DNA from: Gammaproteobacteria bacterium
GTDB lineage: Bacteria; Pseudomonadota; Gammaproteobacteria; Pseudomonadales; UBA3067
NCBI GenBank assembly: GCA_002402085.1
Contig: NVVB01000015.1
Coordinates: 36,627-43,993 of the forward strand
Reading direction: 5' to 3'
DNA length: 7,367 bases
The notes beneath the pieces were generated by a model, which was not told the origin of the DNA, did no database searches, and saw nothing but the letters and a program-made list of their open reading frames with translations. The stretch's first letter is position 1. Each line of letters opens with the position of its first letter. This document shows positions 6,601-7,367 of the stretch, one piece after another. A program made the position numbers and the translations under genes.

Positions 6601-7113
6601 GAGGCCTATGCGAATGCTTGTTTTGGGTACGGAGCCGATAATATTGCTTTGTATGAAGAAGCCTTGAAGTGTCACTGTGACTCTGGAAATGAATTAGCCA
6701 GTTCTTATTTCCGAATCCTATTTGCAGGCTTGTTGTTTGATGAGGGTGATATTGAGCGAGCGCGAGAGGTCAGTGAAGAAGCGCTAGCCCAAATAGAAAG
6801 TAGTGGTGAACGCTGGTTTCAAGGAGAAGCCATGCGAGTTAAGGCAATGCTCTATTGGCGGGGGGAGAACGACCTTTTAAAGGCCGAAAAAGCCTATCAA
6901 GAGACCTTGGATTTTGCTCGTCAGCAGGACTCAAGCTTCTTAATTTTGAGAGTTGCCAGCGATATTGGACAACTTTGGGTGGCTCAAAATAGGGATGAAG
7001 AAGCCCGCAAGCTATTAAGAGCTACATTGGATGGCGTAACAGAAGGTTTTAAAACGCAAGATTACCGGAATGCATCCAGGCTTCTTGAACAGTTGGAGGC
7101 AGTGCCTGCGTAA
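3676..7113 (+). CDS. Zinc-ribbon / class III nucleotide cyclase / STAND ATPase / TPR protein
   Basis: This is a 1145-residue cytoplasmic multidomain signalling protein. Domains in order (numbered from the ATG at 3676): a double zinc ribbon with four CxxC pairs (C3/C6, C17/C20, C28/C31, C42/C45); a low-complexity linker; a class III cyclase domain (about 88-270); an AAA/STAND ATPase with Walker A GEPGMGKS (317-324) and Walker B LVIVIEDLHWID (443-454); GTPYFIEEI (about 533-541); FRHALIHEVAYRSLL (about 640-654); then helical TPR-type repeats to the C-terminus. In the cyclase domain both metal aspartates (D97 in FCDIVGSS, D141 in LGDGVL) and the transition-state N217 and R221 (TPNLAAR) are present. 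The purine-specifying Lys position is Gln137 and the usual Asp partner is Val210. It may make cAMP or cGMP, gated by ATPase/TPR sensing; the ligand is unknown. The architecture is complete with no frameshift. A longer form from TTG 3649 is less likely. Confidence 0.92.
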   Translation: MRCNQCDFESPKGMKFCGGCGQGLQSGCASCGFENPAGFKFCGQCAESLAASSDAGAKSDSASKSQLPIESKSIPEDDLFYGNQEAERRQITVLFCDIVGSSAISEQLDPEDFREVLRDYRQSCSTVISKYDGYVAQFLGDGVLCYFGYPHAHEDDARRAVAAAIELLATIKVLCNKVEQAKGVSLSVRIGAHTGLVVVGEVGGGDKRTVALGATPNLAARIQDQARPDSIVVSAVTYRLISSAFECDDMGVFDLKGFSSPIRLHQPLRAYPTPQKFAEAVCMDSLPLIGRDRELNLLKGLLQEATEGRGQVAMISGEPGMGKSRLISSTKEAVDDKTYSLLECWGRAYYQNSYMHPIIDLLRREMYIEGSQSERQKLKRIERVLSVFGLPLGDSIPLIASLLSVDLSGSKYSSLRLPPPQNKQKTFQALISLIIAMSGQRPLVIVIEDLHWIDPSSLEFLNLLVKKASAARILLLLSYRKEFSPVWGSHPSITHLPLDRLNQHDSYLLINKIAGDKSLPMELLKQIADKTDGTPYFIEEITRMVLESDLVAENEDSFELQKPMDSLSIPSTLRDSLMAKIDRLGPTKELAQLSSTLGREFAVELLEAVTARGEGKLRDDLSQLVVADIIDPRGQSVFSFRHALIHEVAYRSLLKSTRQKFHRRIATILREQFPDLVNENPEIQAHHCTEAGQLEEAVFQWLSAAKRAMQRSANIEAIVHLTRGLDTLERVKANDASLLESDGEGESNRQQFIASLELAFQSSLGLALMMSKGYGAPGVELAYSRARELCKGINDVGTVFPVLCGLWGFYLVRSKMDTAIDLASQLKLLAEQSGNVKFIDEANRAMGSTLFWSGRFPEAWTILSASGIKINSQENISGRRTPSYTQDTRVANLSDEGCVLLLRGYPDQALDKAMESLNLADKMAHPFSQAYARHFVCCIYQLRGDIGGVLKQAKLQIALAGSYDFSFWRSAGRMFEAYANACFGYGADNIALYEEALKCHCDSGNELASSYFRILFAGLLFDEGDIERAREVSEEALAQIESSGERWFQGEAMRVKAMLYWRGENDLLKAEKAYQETLDFARQQDSSFLILRVASDIGQLWVAQNRDEEARKLLRATLDGVTEGFKTQDYRNASRLLEQLEAVPA

Positions 7114-7236
7114 ATTTATTAGTTCGAGGTTGGGCGTCGTTACTCTAGTTGGCGAGGCCTGATTTAGAGCGGGTGCTTGAAGTTACAGTGTGGGTTTTTT
7201 GGTTTTTATATTTTGCTTTAAGGGCAGGCTCTGTAA

Positions 7237-7367
7237 ATGAGTTTCTTGTATGAGCTGCTGCTTACCATTCCTCTAGGTTTTGTATTTATTCTTCTTGGGT
7301 TTTCAGTGTTCGTGCATTGTTTGTGTAGTCTTAGCCCGCAGTTTGAACGCACGGTGAGTGCATTCAA
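7237..7367 (+). CDS. Start of a membrane protein gene, cut by the window edge
   Basis: An open frame starts at ATG 7237 and runs without a stop to the right edge (43 complete codons). An AGG at 7226-7228 lies 8 bases before the ATG. The protein begins MSFLYELLLTIP and continues with a strongly hydrophobic stretch (about residues 6-32, including LGFVFILLGFSVFVHCL), then turns polar (SPQFERT). That looks like an N-terminal membrane helix or uncleaved signal anchor followed by a soluble part. The family cannot be told from so little. It lies 123 bp downstream of the cyclase gene on the same strand; the gap contains a T-rich run (7193-7208) but no clear hairpin, so read-through is possible. Confidence 0.55.
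   Translation, partial: MSFLYELLLTIPLGFVFILLGFSVFVHCLCSLSPQFERTVSAF

Overview
The window looks like chromosomal DNA from a gammaproteobacterium, probably a marine or free-living one. This is inferred from the moderate base composition, the strong GAGGAGG-type ribosome binding site, and the gene mix: a MotB/ZorB-like motor protein, a PilZ domain, a secreted SNase-fold nuclease, a CysC-like kinase and a very large cyclase/STAND-ATPase. I cannot name the genus. There are no RNA genes, insertion sequences, CRISPR arrays or attachment sites that I can support.

Region 1 (1-1365, + strand) is the 3' part of an operon that enters from the left edge. A single-pass MotB/ZorB-like protein with a periplasmic OmpA-type domain is followed, with stop and start overlapping by one base (TAGTG), by a 197-residue protein of unknown function with a CxxC...C motif. 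A MotA/ZorA-like channel subunit would be expected just upstream, outside the window. The pair is the best candidate here for an undescribed system. No Zorya effector (ZorC, ZorD, ZorE) follows, because the next gene is convergent.

Region 2 (1445-2667, - strand) holds a divergent APS-kinase-fold protein (CysC family, no sulfate-assimilation neighbours) and a small PilZ-domain protein with an intact c-di-GMP signature. The pilZ gene is divergent from region 3. The interval between them contains a strong Shine-Dalgarno sequence, a perfect 9-bp inverted repeat and a promoter-like TTGACA-17-TAATAG.

Region 3 (2699-3217, + strand) is an exported staphylococcal-nuclease-fold protein. The position of a key catalytic arginine is Gln, and a Ca2+-ligand Asp is Glu. 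A 458-bp non-coding stretch follows it.

Region 4 (3676-7113, + strand) is one very large gene: double zinc ribbon, class III nucleotide cyclase, STAND/AAA ATPase and TPR array. The cyclase has a Gln where adenylate cyclases carry the purine-specifying Lys. A membrane protein gene begins at 7237 and runs off the right edge.

Apart from the coupled pair at the left, the genes appear to be independent transcription units. Two of them relate to nucleotide second messengers (c-di-GMP binding by PilZ, cyclic nucleotide synthesis by the cyclase), but nothing in the sequence ties them together.
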